From NCBI GenBank assembly GCA_934045905.1, contig OW203762.1, positions 38,603,702-38,667,701 on the forward strand: a stretch of 64,000 nt of DNA, read 5' to 3'. This stretch comes from Leuctra nigra (lineage: Eukaryota > Arthropoda > Insecta > Plecoptera > Leuctridae). The notes under the pieces are model-generated. The model saw only the letters and a list, made by a program, of their open reading frames with translations, was not told where the DNA came from and made no database searches. The translations under genes were made by a program, and so were the position numbers. Of the stretch, positions 22,301 to 37,300 are shown in pieces (the stretch's first letter is position 1; the number at the start of each line of letters is the position of its first letter).

Positions 22301-25300
22301 ATTATTATTTATTATTGCAATGAATTAGCTAAAAGTTATCAAATTGCAACGAGACAAAAGAATATCGACGTCGGCTTTCTAATCGAGACATTTTCCACAC
22401 GGCGTCGCGTGTTTCTCAGGCGTAGCGACGACCTGGGCCGCCGCGACGCCGCAAGGGACTAACACCTTCAAGATCACAAACTTTCCCTTCTACACCTCCA
22501 TCAACAAGCTACAATCTCAGGTAAAAAGTATCATTTCCGAAGGAAAAATATTTTTTCATTTCGAATTTCAAAAACTCTTTGAAACGGAATGTTTTGATTG
22601 TGCATTTCCTATACCTAATCATTCAAGCAGATTTGTCATTCCAATGGATGCATAATTTTGTTTCGCTTCCTCTCTCTCTCTTCCCTCTCTCTCTTGTAAA
22701 CTTGTCCCATTAAAAAGTTTTTAATTTAAACTCAGCAAGAAGCGTGTAAATGTGTGCAAAGACGATTTCCAACGGCGCCAATAACTTGTTTCTAGTTTTA
22801 GCTCATAACGTAATTCTATAATTGGCAGCAGGAGTTCAGTTCATAATGTTTTGTTCATGGACTAATTGGCAATGATTGGCTAAGGTCATATTGAAAAGAA
22901 GGCGTGTGCTTTACATTATTTTTCCAAATGTATCTGTGATCTACAGATTATTCTCATGTCAGTACGACCAAAAATATTATTAAACCCAACCCAATTAAAC
23001 TACAACACTATTGCATATTGAACAGAGCGCCGCGCTTGAGGCTCATCTGGAGATGTTTCTTCACATGTCACATGGTGATATATGCAAGAACTTTTATAAA
23101 TGCTGTAGTTTGTTTGGACTCTAGTTTTAAACGTAGTAAAAAAACAAGAAAGCTACAAAAGCGTATTGTTTTGTGCGACACATGCAAGGAAGGATGAGAG
23201 TATTAATTGGACTACTTTTGCTTTGTTTGCTTGAGTCGCAAGAGAGAACAGCAGATTCTTGGTTCTCACGCACTTATAAATAGATTACACTATTTTAGAA
23301 ACTAATCCATCTGTAATTCAATTCAGAAATAGTTTTATAAATATTAAAATGCAACCGATGAAATGAAAAGCAAAAAGGAGTTAATTTATTAAGTCTATAC
23401 AATTTCAGAAATCAAAAAGTATATTATATGCGTTCATTGCATGCATGTCCCACTTATGCCACCAATTGTAAAATTATTAAAAAAATATAATTGTTATAAC
23501 TGACAGCACTGTTAATACCTAAGATTGATACTATAATATGAATAAATGTCTTACCTAACAAAGGCGTATCCCTTGTCCTTGAACACTCGTATCTCCTGGA
23601 TGTTGCCAAATGGCGCGAACGTTTTCTGCATGAGCTCTTCCGTAAGGCCATTGGTGAGCCCGCCGCAGTAGACCGTACAGTTGGTAGGACTGGACTGGTT
23701 GTACACCTCGTCGAATGTCAGCGGTTTAGTGTTCACTGTCAGACAAAAGAAACAATATGATAAATAAATTAATGGTTAATAGTTTGATTATTGAAACAAA
23801 ACGGTCAGTCTTTAAAATTACCAGTTGTTTTAATTTGATAATATAACCTATCAGTGAGTTTGTCTCACACTGATTAACCCCATGTGTGATACGTCTGTCA
23901 TAGGCGTTTCATTACATTTATTTAAAAGTTAATCGTGAATATGCAACACTACATCATGCTTCTTTTGAAGCCTTCCGATTTAAACGAATATTAAACGTCT
24001 GCATGAGTTTGCTGGATATTTTGGACGTCGTTCTGTGTAAGTAAATATTCTAGTCTTTGGAAGTGCCTGCATGAAACTTTACTAATAGTCTATTAATGTA
24101 TTGATTTAAACTTAATTCGCTATTTATTTCAATGATATCAATAAATCTGATAGAAATGCAGTATTGATTTAGAATTTGTATTTATCAGAAATACACATTG
24201 TAAAGATTATATATTCAAATAAGTTATTTACACATTGCTACATTATATGATAAAATCAATGTTTACTTTTGGGAATGGTTTGTCAAAATGACTGATGGGT
24301 ATTGTACCTTTTCACAGATGATATTTATTAATAAAATATAGGAATTATTTTAACTAGTGTTAGGGAAAGACCATAACCGTGTTATATTATGTGCATGATG
24401 CAATAGATAAGTTCAGAAGAATTTTAAAATAGAAAAATAATCATTTAAAATATTTTACAAAGACTTTCTATGGATTTACCCACAATCATGCAATTCGTAC
24501 AACACTCAAACTCATCAGAATTGCAGAAAGCTATGTTCACCAAATGGCATTCAAACTTTGTTCATAATTCTCTTCCTATTCATACAAGTAAATTAATGTA
24601 TACATTCACAATGAGAGTATTAATCCAATTTATTTTTAAAAAGTAAGTCTTATCCGCTGGTTCATGTCACTCAATCCTATGATATGAGTGTGCGTGAAGG
24701 GAAACATAATAAGCGCCAAATAATGAAAAAACCACGATTTTAAATATGCCGCAAACTGTCAGCAAAGGAAATCTGATTCGAAAAATTCCTATAAAGGCAC
24801 TTTGTGTTTCGCAACCCCATAAGAATCAATAATTCAGGAGAGGATTATTTCGTGTATCTCATAATACTGGTTTCGTTGATTCAATTTTCAACCCTCATAT
24901 GCAAGTATTGAGGATATTTTGTAGCTGAGCTTTCTGAAATGGCAACTGCCTTAGATGTTATGAAAAATATAAGTATCTTTTTCGAAGGATTGATGATTGA
25001 TATTCTGTTAAGATCGGGGGAGGAAACATGTGAAGGTGTATGGATCAGTCAACATATAGGCACTTTCTATTCTCAGCTACTATGCTTCAATTATTTGATA
25101 TAAAGATCAAAGATGTTTCATCGCATCATCGAGGTAAACTTGGAAAGACTGAGCATAAAAACCTCTGAAAGACTCCTTGTAACATTTCTTTTCAATATTT
25201 CTTTCTAACATATGGTATATACGAAATATGCTACGACTTATAATATTGCGGCTTCGATTTTGCCGAGGCCCACGAAAATATCAGCTCTACGAGATCAGTT

Positions 25301-28300
25301 CTTTTAAGTTGTAACTATTTTTTGTACGGACCTTTGATCCTCCCCATCATCATGAAGCGAAGACCGAAAGAAAGTTTTCCTCTTAGAAAGAAAAATTCTC
25401 CTTTCATGTATGAACTGAAATATCCGCAATTTACGAACGAAAAGACCTCTGATAATGATTCTTTTAAGATTACCAATTATGGTGTATCCTTCAGAACAAA
25501 TATATCGATTTTGATCTAAACTGGAGAAAATAGTAAATCATGAGAGCATAAAACTAATTAAACAGATGTTCCAATAGTTAAAAAAACTTAATTAAATAGA
25601 ATATTTGTGAATAACAATGAAACAACAGACCTAACATGTCCTCAGGAGATGGATTCAATGCATTATGTCATCGAAATTATAATATAATAATGAATGGATA
25701 TCTGGAAACATGTACGACGTCAAATTATTTTACATAACAAACGGGCACAAGAGAACTAGAGATGTTATTACATGCATGCAACTGGACAGTAAATGTGAAC
25801 GAATGATCAGTCACAAAGGATTTTACTGTATTTTATCTCTTTTCCAACGGTGGCTAAGTGCACCGGCCGGGTTTCGAACTACGTATCAAATCACCCAAGG
25901 GATATTAAAATTGCTGTTTGAACCGTGGGTTGCACATTGAAATGCCAGGCCAGTGGTATATAAAACATCCACCCGCATTTATACTTTATTCATTTCGCAG
26001 TATTGTGCTTTGAGATTGATTTTTCAGTTCAAAATAAAAGAACTCGATACTGAATATACAAATATGTTTTAGGAGATATATCCATAAATACACATTCATA
26101 TATTAATATATAATATCGAAATAAATATTAATTTCGTTTCTCCTAACTAGAAAAACTACTTGAAAAATGAATATATATTAACTAATATGCCATTGCAAAA
26201 GGGGTCCGATCTTGTATTTAACTAGGAAAACGCTCAGTGTAACGCGTTGATGAGCGAGCACAGAACATGCAACATCCCCATAGTAACGATACACGACACT
26301 GCACAAGACGATTTTCTCTGCAAATTTTCAATCTCCATAATACTCTGGATGAATAACAGATCCATTGTGTCGTGAAGTCTTACCTACATACTTTCTCCAG
26401 AAATCTCTTGTGACATCCCATACTAAATTCGTAAAATTACAATTAATACTTGACTGATTGGGCTTACAATATGTAAAATTTAATATTAGTTGGTCTTGAT
26501 CACCATGCATAATTTGAACTTTATGTGAACATTTTGATTGTCGACCAATCAGAAGATATTATTTAAACTTAAACCAATTAGAGGATTTGTCCTTCGTACT
26601 GCATCCGATTTTATGCGCTAGCTCAAAAATGCTTTCATTTTACTTTACATTGTGGATAGCTTGGCTGCTCTACAGGCCTTGCCTTGGAGCAGAAGCTTAA
26701 AGAAGGCAGGGATGACCATTTAGTATACATTTTTCAAGATTACGGAATAAAATGACCTTAAAATGACAAAACTTTTGAAAATAACGACAGATTAGACTGA
26801 AAATTGGCAAAAATACCTAAAATGTTGGTACCAATGACCACGCGAAGTTTTAAGTTGATCGGTCAATCTGTTCTAGTTTAAATGTCAAAAATCACATGAA
26901 AAATGGTTTTAAATTTTAACCAATAGGAGGATTTGGCTGAAACTTTTTATGATTGGGTACAATGTTAGTTGCAATGTTTTTGCTAAATTTCAAATTGATC
27001 GAAGCAACCAACCAAAAGATAATTTTTTTTAAATATAAACCAATCACGGGAGCCCGTTCAAAAACGATCCCAGGGACCGCATAGATTACGTTAGTATGTG
27101 TACAAAATTTCAGATCGATTGATTGAGCGGTTTGACCTGGGCTGTGACCACAAAAAAAACAAAAAAAAAAACAAAAAAAAAACAAACACACAGAGAAAGT
27201 GCCATAAGAGTACCGTGGTGACGCTCGCTACGCTCGCTCAACAAGGAAAGTAAAATGTAAGAAAGATATAAACGCTACCTTATTTAATCATTATCTTAAA
27301 TATGTATAATCGCTATTAAAATGCTCAATGTTAAACTTGGACTTATTTAAAACTAATATTTCACAGGGTTTGCCTCACAATGAAATGAATAATCAAAAGA
27401 CCATGTCATGGCTTCTCCCAAACAGTTTCCTCTACTACGTAATTTGTTAGGTACATTTTGTTTTAAAAGATAAAAGTGTGAAGATGTATAATCTTGTATT
27501 ACTGTTCCATTGAAAAACATAATGTTCAAGTTTGTCATTGTACTTATTGACAATATAAGGAAAGACACTGAATATGATGTAGTTTATATATAAAGTTTGA
27601 ACAACTTCAAAAGATTCTGAAAATAATGAAAAACAGTTCGATTGTGATCCCAATAAACTAACTTGGTCTCCGTCCGCCGTGTTTCACGCGATGACAAAAT
27701 GTTGCACCTCATTACGCGTCTGATTAAGGTGACAACATACACTGTCTTGACATTTCTACTTGCAAGTCGTTGTTCAACTAATCTCAGACCTTTTAATGAC
27801 GTCACTAAGCGACGTCGTCGGCTTTTTACGAGCCTCTTGACCCGACATTCAACGACAAGACGCCTCGGATCCGACGCCAAAATTAACGATTTCCTACACT
27901 TAAGATCGCACTTGAATAGCAGTCTGGATTATCATTGTGCTAAGTACATGATAGAGAACATCGTGGTTGACTTGTAACAGTGTTGAGATTATTGCAAGGT
28001 CATTGTGATGCAGTGCATTGAGGTGCACTTTAAAAAACTTAAATAGTTCTGTTTTGTGATTGCCTATAAATGATGTAGTAAAAAATGATTTGCATGTTGC
28101 AACATATAATAGATAAGTTTGAGTTAGTTAAGTAGTTAAAACGGAAGAAGAAGCGCCGTCAAAGAGAGTAAAAATCTACATCTAATTATTTAATTAATTA
28201 GTTCAAAAACATACGTGAAAAGGAGACAGAGAGAAGAAAAACTATAAAAAAACTTTAATCAAAAATGAGAAAAATCATTCGAATAATGTAAGATCACTTA

Positions 28301-31300
28301 CAACGTTTTTGGTTTTTCACGAGATTTTTTGAGGCGGAATGAAATCTGAAATAAATGTACGAGGAGAGCTGAGTAGGCGCCAAGGAAAAAGTAAAATGTG
28401 GCGAGAAAGAAAAAATTTGATTTGTTGCAAAATAATTAGTACATGGACGTGCTCCCTAATGTGGGCCTCAGCAGTAATTTTATTACCGTTATGAAAATGA
28501 ACTGCTCACATTTTACATAAATCAACATAATCGTTCAGAAAATAAACCATATTTTGATCACTTTTATATTCCAGGTCAGCGTTTACTTAAATTTTTTATA
28601 AAACGATAATAATATAGAGCAATTTGCAACAAGCCAAATATTTTTTTAAGAAAGATCCACTGTTTACTCTGTATTATTTTCCTACCTCTTTAATAATGTT
28701 AAAGAATATAAAGGTGGATTTCTTCCTTTCACACTTGTTTTCCAATAATCCTATTATGCTTTCACGATGAAGCCACAATCTTGTTAAAAGAAAAAAAACA
28801 TTTCATTAAAATACTAACGTCTAGTTAAGTGAATCTTGTTATTAGCTAACGTAATACGTCTCATTAATCTTTCTCTCCGACGGGGTGGGGGGGGGGGGGT
28901 GCAAGGGGAGGGGATGTTGTTCTCGGATGAGAATTACTCTGTTCAGATGTTTGTCACGAACAGAAAACCCGAACAACTTCAGGTGAAATATTTATTCAAT
29001 GTGAGAACACAATAAAGCTTCCGGGTAAAAAATCTCCACCCGTCGAAATAGATTTATTTTCGAGACATTGAATGGTTGCACGTGAAAACACTCGCTGCAA
29101 CACACAGCTCTTTGTCGCAACTCGCGCAGTCCGTGTTATTGCCTGTGTAGGTGTGACTGCCGTGGGGTGATGTGACAATAGAGACTATTGACATCGTTTT
29201 ATTCCCAAGCAAAATCTTTATCATCGTGCTAGAATGAAGAATGACTCGTCAATGTATTCTCAGTCTTGTCATCCTCCGGGGGTTGAATCGTGATTGAATC
29301 CACTGCGAGGCTGCTATTTAATCATAACTTGTCTATCTTTATACAAGGATGTTGCCAATTACAAGCACAGGTTGTGATTCTTCACTGTAGTTTTACTTTG
29401 AAAGTATTCTTTCGAAAATCTCAAAACACATTTTCTTTGACCCGGTTTTATCCCATACTGATGAAACCCATTGAACATATAACTCTTATTGACGGTTGCC
29501 ATGGTGTGTACTTATTTACTCTGCCTCTAACTTCATCGGGAATTGTAAAACTAGGGATAATGCTAACAAGATCTCTTTGAGCCTTTTAATGAGCTTTGTA
29601 CCACGCACCCGAGGAAAGTTGTCTTGGCAACTTAGGAAGAAGCACACCGGAAGTAGAGGAGTAAGGAAAGTGTGGTCTGTTGAACTCGCAGTGGGAGAAT
29701 GTAATTGGGCAACAGTTAAACGTTACGACAACCTCCCGAGGGCTGGTGCCAAGTGATCTCGCCAGGGGCGGAAATCAACTCCGCGGTGATCTCTCACGGC
29801 TACACGTTACCCTACTTTAACTTATTGCTGAGTCGACGGCGGCGACGACGTCGTCGATAATCGATCTCGACGCCGTCACTTTCGACGACGACGTCCACGA
29901 AGACGACGACGACTCTTTGGATCGACATCGCCGTCGGTAGCGTCGACTGACAGTAAGAAATGAAACTACTTTCCTTCCCCTAGCGCTCTCTCACTCGCAC
30001 TCGGGTGTTTTCGGAGGTTTCTGCAGGGCTCTATCGACAAGGAAGGGCCTGCCGCCAAGCTTTATGTCGACTATAACTATCGATTGCTATCCGGAAGCTA
30101 TTTCAAAAGCTGGCTATTCGGTTGAAGGGGAAAAAGGAAGGGTTTGAGGTGGATTAAATACCTGGGCTCCATTGAGCATGTCGAGGCTGCAGCCCACAGG
30201 GGGGGTCCAGCGGCTGAGAGTGGAAACCGTTGTAGAAGGAGGGCGGGAGTTCGACTCCCGGAAAGAATGGAAACAGTGCGCGCGCCAAGCGGCAGTTTTG
30301 ATAAGCTGCAACGCCAGAGAGCCTTCCCGTGTTTGTTTGTCCTTGGGCATGTTGCCAGGGCAGCGGGGGTGCAACGAGGGGGGGGGGGGGGAGTGTCTGG
30401 ACGCGAGATTTGTTGAGGACGGAGGATTTGGTACGACTCGTAGGAGGGGTGAATGGGAAGGGGATGGAAACACCGGAGAATTCCTTTTGTACGGCTACGA
30501 GTGTGAACATAAAATCCAGACGTGGTCCAATTTGCTGATAATTAATGAAACCGATGGAATCTCACCTCAGGAAAATGAAATATCAGTTTAAAATTTGATT
30601 ACGAAGATACTTCCAAACTCAATTTACTTTGCAAAACAAACCATATTTTTATTCCGTTCTATTATTGAACTAGATTAAGCTGAATCTACCGAACATATCC
30701 AAGTCTATCGAGCCCAGATAACGAGTGTCTCTAAAACTGAATAGAAGATAGTAGTGACGCAACGTGAAAGTCGGCGGCTCGGCTGGTGATTGGTCGGCTA
30801 ATTCCCCGCGGCAGAGGCGCGCTCTGGCGGCTTGCATGACGTCACACTCTCACGCACGGCGGCTCGGTCGCTAATTCATGCGGCGGCCAGGAAAACTCGC
30901 AGGAAGCGTGGATATATATTATCACCGAGGACTTTGCCTACACTGTCGAAATGTGCCATGAGGTACCGAAGGCGATGAGGTGGGGGGTGGGTGGAGGAGC
31001 GAGGGAGGTGTTTTGTAGCGGTATCTTCGCTTGGGAAACTTTGCCCGAGCAATTTAAAATTTAAAAACGCGTAAAAATAAGAACGAAGATTAAATTCAGA
31101 ATATATTTACATATTTTCCCAGATGATTAACCTAAGTAAAAATATGTAAATATGGGTCATTAAGGGTGTGTGTAGGATTGCAGGGCGTACTGTGGGGTGT
31201 TTGCTTTCTCTAGCTGTCCTCGCTCAAGTAGATATCTACTACTTGTACCGAAAAGAGAACACAGAGAGGAGAGAGACAGGGGAGAGAGAGAGAGAGAGAG

Positions 31301-34300
31301 AGAGAACTTGTGCGTACAACTTTGATGAGAAAAGTTGCAAGTTGGTGTGCAAATGTGTTTCCAGAGATCGACGATGTTTCCGGTTCGGAGATGACTAAAA
31401 CCGGAAGTCTGTTTACGAGGCGAGGTCTGGCGAAGTACAAGGTTGTGAATGGTTCCTGATAGATTGCGTTAGCTTGATGATAGCCGTGTCGACATGTGAG
31501 GAACAATGCAATGATACTTCTCGGCGTGACGGCAGAGCGCGCTGCCGGATGGAATTGCGTCGTTACGCAGCGATCGACGACATTTACAAACGTAATGACA
31601 TGTATTTTCAGGAAGAAATTGTGTTTTTATCTCACGAGGCACGTAGGTCCCACAAGTCATTCTAAAGAGTGTGCCGTAACAATGCAATTTCAGTTTACGG
31701 AAAATGTAGCGTAGTAACAAGTTGCGTAAAAGCGTATGCAATTTGCAGGCTCTGGCACGTGAACATGTATACACAACTAGCTATTGAATTTTTAAAATTC
31801 ACGACAAAAATAGTGGAATCTTGTGATAGATTTCATTCCTAACTAACTTTTATGTCTACGAAGTAAATACGTCCACCCCACTGGAAATTGAGCCGATATG
31901 AAGGTTACAGAAAGGGTAATACAAGTGAAATTTTGGAGAAAATTATGTAGATCCATTTGTTAGTGGTTTGTATGAGCTATCAGAATATGCTTTCGGTGTG
32001 TGTGAAATCTTGACTTGCCATGCTTTTCGAGTAAAGGACACTTTCTTTTTAAAATTTAATTAATTGTAAAACAATGTATGAACACAAGCTTTTCTTTGTT
32101 ATAAATTCATTTACTGACATTTTCTAGCCTTCCGCAACCTCCAAGTTGTTTTAAACTCCATCAGTCGGCATATGGCATGAAAGTTTGCGCATCTACCGTA
32201 AATGAACCATTATTTTGAATCACTTACTATTCCATTGATTTGAATAATGCTGATGCCAGTAAATCGGAGATCGCTCAAACAAAACCACAATTTATTACAA
32301 TATTTATTGGAAATTATAAATTCCTGCCAATATAAAAACGGTTGCATGTTTCGCATTTGCATAATGGCTGCACTCTTGGCCCGTCCAGCGTGGCTGCAGC
32401 CATTGCGTGTGTCTGGGCAGTAGACACGGTCCACTTGGCCTAGTTATCTGCCGCTGACATCGGTGACACGTGACCTGGGGTAAGTACACCAACTTACATC
32501 GCTCAGACTGTTGAAGATTGTATCACATGTGAGAGAGATGTTCAGTGAGATCATCACACGCGTGTTCTAATTAATATATCAACCTAATTACAACTAATTT
32601 TAAGCCATCCTATATTACAGTGTGAAGGATCAATGGAAGTGCAGTCTTGAAGATAACATTGCACCTTTATAGCTGCATCATTATTGCTGACATGAATTAC
32701 ATAAACTATGCAGTTCAGTTGATCTTTTGCTTAGATTATGAAATAAAAGTGCATTCCGTAATAAAATGCACCGAGTTTCATATTCTGTCTCACATGAAAT
32801 GTCGATTGGCATTCGACAACAATATACAACATGACTTGACGGACATATTGGAACCCTAATTCTATTGACGAGAAGATTTTCCATGGCATTGAGATGTCTA
32901 CTTCTTTATTTACGCAGAGCAAAAAGTATAGTTAGTGAAGTCGTTGGTCATGTGAGATGGTACTAATGAACTTTGAATAGAAGAAAAGTTGAGAAGAAAT
33001 AAAATTAGATTTTAGATAAAACGGTATCATAACTTCCACAACTTCAAGCAGCCTAAGATTACTCTAAATTTTGGTATTTATCTTGTACGTTAGAAAGCGC
33101 CTGAAAAAGAAGTCGAAAGAAAGACGATCCGATGAACCCGCCGCTGTGACTACTGCGTCCGCGCTGCCTCATATCGCGACTTAATCTAGCAAAGTGTCAC
33201 AGTTTGACCCCCGGGGAGGGCACGAGGGCGTCACCTGACACGCGGGGGATTCCCCCGAGGATCGTGGCAAGTCACGTGACGTGTCGAGAGGTCCTCGTGG
33301 AGTCCGGCACAAGATCGATAACCAGTGGCGGCGCGTGATTCTTTACACGCAGGATGTCACATACTCGTATCGGACAAACTTACACTTTCGGGGAAAATTA
33401 CATCAGCTTGAATATTTACAAGACATAATCTAAGTGTTTTTCTTGTAGTTTATTGTTAGAAGGAACGAAGTTTTCTGTATTCATTATTGACTGTTGCGAT
33501 GGCGTTTGGAGTAGACATGCACTGATATGGTATATTATAATACCAAAATGATATCATATTTTGCGGAGTTGTAGATGTATTTCTAATCCCAGTGCACATT
33601 TCATACTATTTAATGACAATAATAATATATTGTAAAATGCGGCCTTTACTCGTACCTTTTCCCCTATTGTCTGTAATAAAAAATATATTAAATCTGATAA
33701 AATTTGAAAAAAAATTAATACTTAAGTCTCTACTTAGTGGATGTTAAAATCCTCATGAAAGCAACCAATTTAGAATTATTCTTATTCTTTCGTGTCCGGA
33801 AGCAATAATTAAAACTTACAACTAACAACTAATTACTAAATATTTTAAATAGTTTTGAATTGATAACATTCACTCTTCTCGATTAAAATACCGCGTAATT
33901 CACCTGCTGCAATGTTTGCAATGCAACAAATATCGATGTGGGCCAAACGAATTGAAGTCTATTTGTCGCCTTATCGATAACGTGGCCGTCTCGACGTTGT
34001 GGAGAAAAGTTCCACGTTTCCCAGCAGCTAATCTCATTGCATAGTTTGCTCGGCTATGGCGAGCGCAATGATCAATTATAGTTGCGCTCTATTTCCTCGC
34101 CGGCTGGGGATTCTGCACAACAGATTAACAGTCTCGATCATTACTCTTCAGTTACTCTTTAGTCGGGGATATTGCGCTCACAAGAACACGACTTTTATTT
34201 TATTTTTCCTTCAAAACCCACCCTTTAGTGGGACGGGGAAATAGTTTGACTGAGATACTCCGATGTCAACACCCCGTCAAAACCTGCATCGACCAACGCC

Positions 34301-37300
34301 AATCCAACAGACTTAGCTCTTTCCCGATCCATGAGATAAGAAAAAGTCTTCTTCCAATTCAACGAAGATCCACTACCCTATATGATTCACCCTCTTCAGA
34401 GTCGGGGTTGAAAAACAGCCACTCGTTTACAGTTTTCAACGAAACATATTAATCTCTCGAGCTGCCGTCTTGCCGAGTCCAATGTGGTGTGTAATTATCA
34501 GATATGCGTCGGCGTGAGGCGTCGCAAACGAGCGACGCTTGGCGTCGAAAAAGACGTTCAAATCATTCGAACAAAAAGAGTGAAAGACACATATTTCTTG
34601 TTTTATGTTGGAACTGGACAGTTATAGGTCATTGGTTATTACATAATTGAATAACTATCAAATATATTTCAGCCTAGTGGTTCATAACAATGGAATCCAC
34701 ACACATAATAAATGAAAATGTATTGATTTGGGCTTCCTAGTTCTTAACTTTTGGCAATGGGAATAATCCAGAACCAATGAAACTGCAATGTTTTCATTGT
34801 GCAGTGAGGTAAAACCTATTGTAATACCACTTAGAAACATTAAAGAAAAGTGTTCCAAATACTTCTGAAACCTAAGGGCCAACTTTATATATAATAAATA
34901 GATTAACATTTACTTTAATATTTAACTTTGTTCCTTTGACGTGATTCTTACGAGTTTCAGCCAATTCAATTTGTTATATTTATGAGTTGTCTGGTCTCTT
35001 CAAAATGTCCACAAAAATTTGTATTTATTTGACTAACGTCGTTCAAAATGGCGTTGGAATTAACATGATGGTAAGGAATTTCTAAACGTTAGGTAACAAC
35101 TTTTAATAAAAGATGAACAATTCACAACATCAAATGGATATTAAAATTAATGAGTCTCTATCCAAATTCTTGGCTGCAGTCTCGTCATGTTCCAAAAACA
35201 TATCAAAGAGGACAAGATATTGGTGGTTCATATTTCGCGGTCATAATATTTTACTGGTGTAGAAGAACTGTTTTCAATGAAAAATGTACAGGTTTGTTAA
35301 ATTTGGTGAAATCTCTCGGCCAGGCAGAAGCGCCATTACAACTAGGTTACACAATCCCCAGAATAATACCTTTTATCTAAACAAAAGCTGTTACGTTTGC
35401 CGACTTCCGCACCAACTGCACATATTCACTTGACCGTTTTTAATCTTTTAATCCTCGGCCGAAACCCGTTCTGAAGCGCCGTGATATTGTTCACATTACA
35501 CCATATGTTTTGTAGCTACACACAGCAGAATATTCCAGATGAACAAATCAAACTTGTACATTTAATTGGTGTGAAGTTCACGAACTTATCGGCATTATTT
35601 TTAAAATCTCTCTCTCTATTTTAGTTTCAATCTCTCTCTGTTTCGCTCTACCCACGCAATTATACCAACCATCCAAAAGCGTTCATATTAGTCTAAATCC
35701 CTGCCGAAGCTATCGGTCGAGTAACCTTTCAATTCTAATATGAAAGCCAAGCGGGCTAGGTCGGTCAGGCAGGCGACATTTCCACGCTCCACTGGTCACC
35801 ATAGTAGCATATGGTGACAAACAGAGTCTGCCACTGCGATGGACCGTTCACGCGGATTCCCTGCCTCTTCAGATGTGTCACAGACTAACGTAGATTGATA
35901 TCCGTGGACGACGTAATTTGTTTTATGCTGTCATGAATAGCAAAACCGACATCGCCTCCGATCTTAATAATATATCATTTATGCGTCACTTGGCTGAATG
36001 GAAGTGGTGAATGTGAGGAATACGAATCGAAAGGAGATTCCGAAGAAATTGTGTTTAAATTGAGGAATTCGTAAACGAAGTTGTCCTAATGTTCTTTTAA
36101 ATTTGAATTCATGTAGTAGGGTTACAAGAAGAGGGTTGCAAATATTTCATAATTATGTTAGCTGTGGACAAAGTGACATGATACTGAATAATACCGCTTA
36201 GAGAGAACCGAAGTACAACGCAAGTCACTTACGTCCTCCCACTAACGCTCTTCTGTAACTAGACAAGGCGGCGAATTTATGTTACGGAACGCGCGTTATA
36301 TTCAAATCAGAATCTTCTGTGTACGAAATACGGCAGCCATAACAGTTTCTCTTAGCTTGACCATTAGGCGTAATCTTCGCCACGTCCCGTCTTAGCTTAG
36401 TTCGGCTTATTCTCGCCGGTTTTATGCTCCTCGACGGTTCAACTTAGCTCGAGAGATGTAGTATATTTTTTCACCTCAAGGGAATCGATGGAGCGATACC
36501 ACACGAGCGAATATTTTCGGTCTAACGTCTGGCCATGACTACAGATGAGCACGAGAAAACGTCTCTGTCCGGAATATTGAGAGCCAGTCATCATGATAAT
36601 CTCATATGAATACAATTCATCACAAGGCGTAAAAGACCTTTCTCTCGTCTAAATGCTTCGCTTTTTTCTACAACCGGAACGGTGGTCTCCACGGGGATTT
36701 GGCGAGGGCCAGAAGGGTTCAAAATCATCTGCAGATGCGCGCCGTGAAGTTGTGATAAATTAGCTTCGGAACGTGATTGGAGTCAATGATTGCCGATTCA
36801 GAACGAAAACTTTCACGGCAGATGGTTGTGCCGAATTGCCTCACATTCTACTTGAACGTTATTGATAAATCTTGCAGTAGCATGTAAGCCAACTAGGCGC
36901 AATAATTAAAGAGACCCGTTTGAAATTGAAACAGTGGCAATTTCATACGTTTAGTTCATGGTTCACGATTATGTTAACATTCCAGTCTATGGGGTAAATA
37001 ATTACTGTTACATCCAGGTGTATCCAAATAACATTATTACTGTTTAACTGAGCTTTTCCGAGCGTGGCTAACGTTCTCAGCAGTGAAGACCATTGTATAA
37101 CCGTTGATCCGTTCCAATGCATTCAATTGGCCCATTACAATCAGCCTCACTTCAATCCAGGCTGCGTAAAAAATCAACATTCCATACTTTTCTCTGGGAC
37201 GGAACTGTACAGCGCTTTGCTGCTTGTTGACGAGCTCTGTATATATACATTACCATGACGTGGCATTCCAGGGATCCGATTCTAATTAATTTACTAGAGT

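Noticed and set aside
27584..27977. Arg-rich ORFs on both strands.
   Set aside because: Products of a CpG-rich patch; both strands open, no domain or splice sites.
30114..30591. Overlapping GC-rich ORFs on both strands (up to 139 residues).
   Set aside because: Opposite-strand and shifted-frame shadows of one GC-rich, poly-G-containing patch; no domain.
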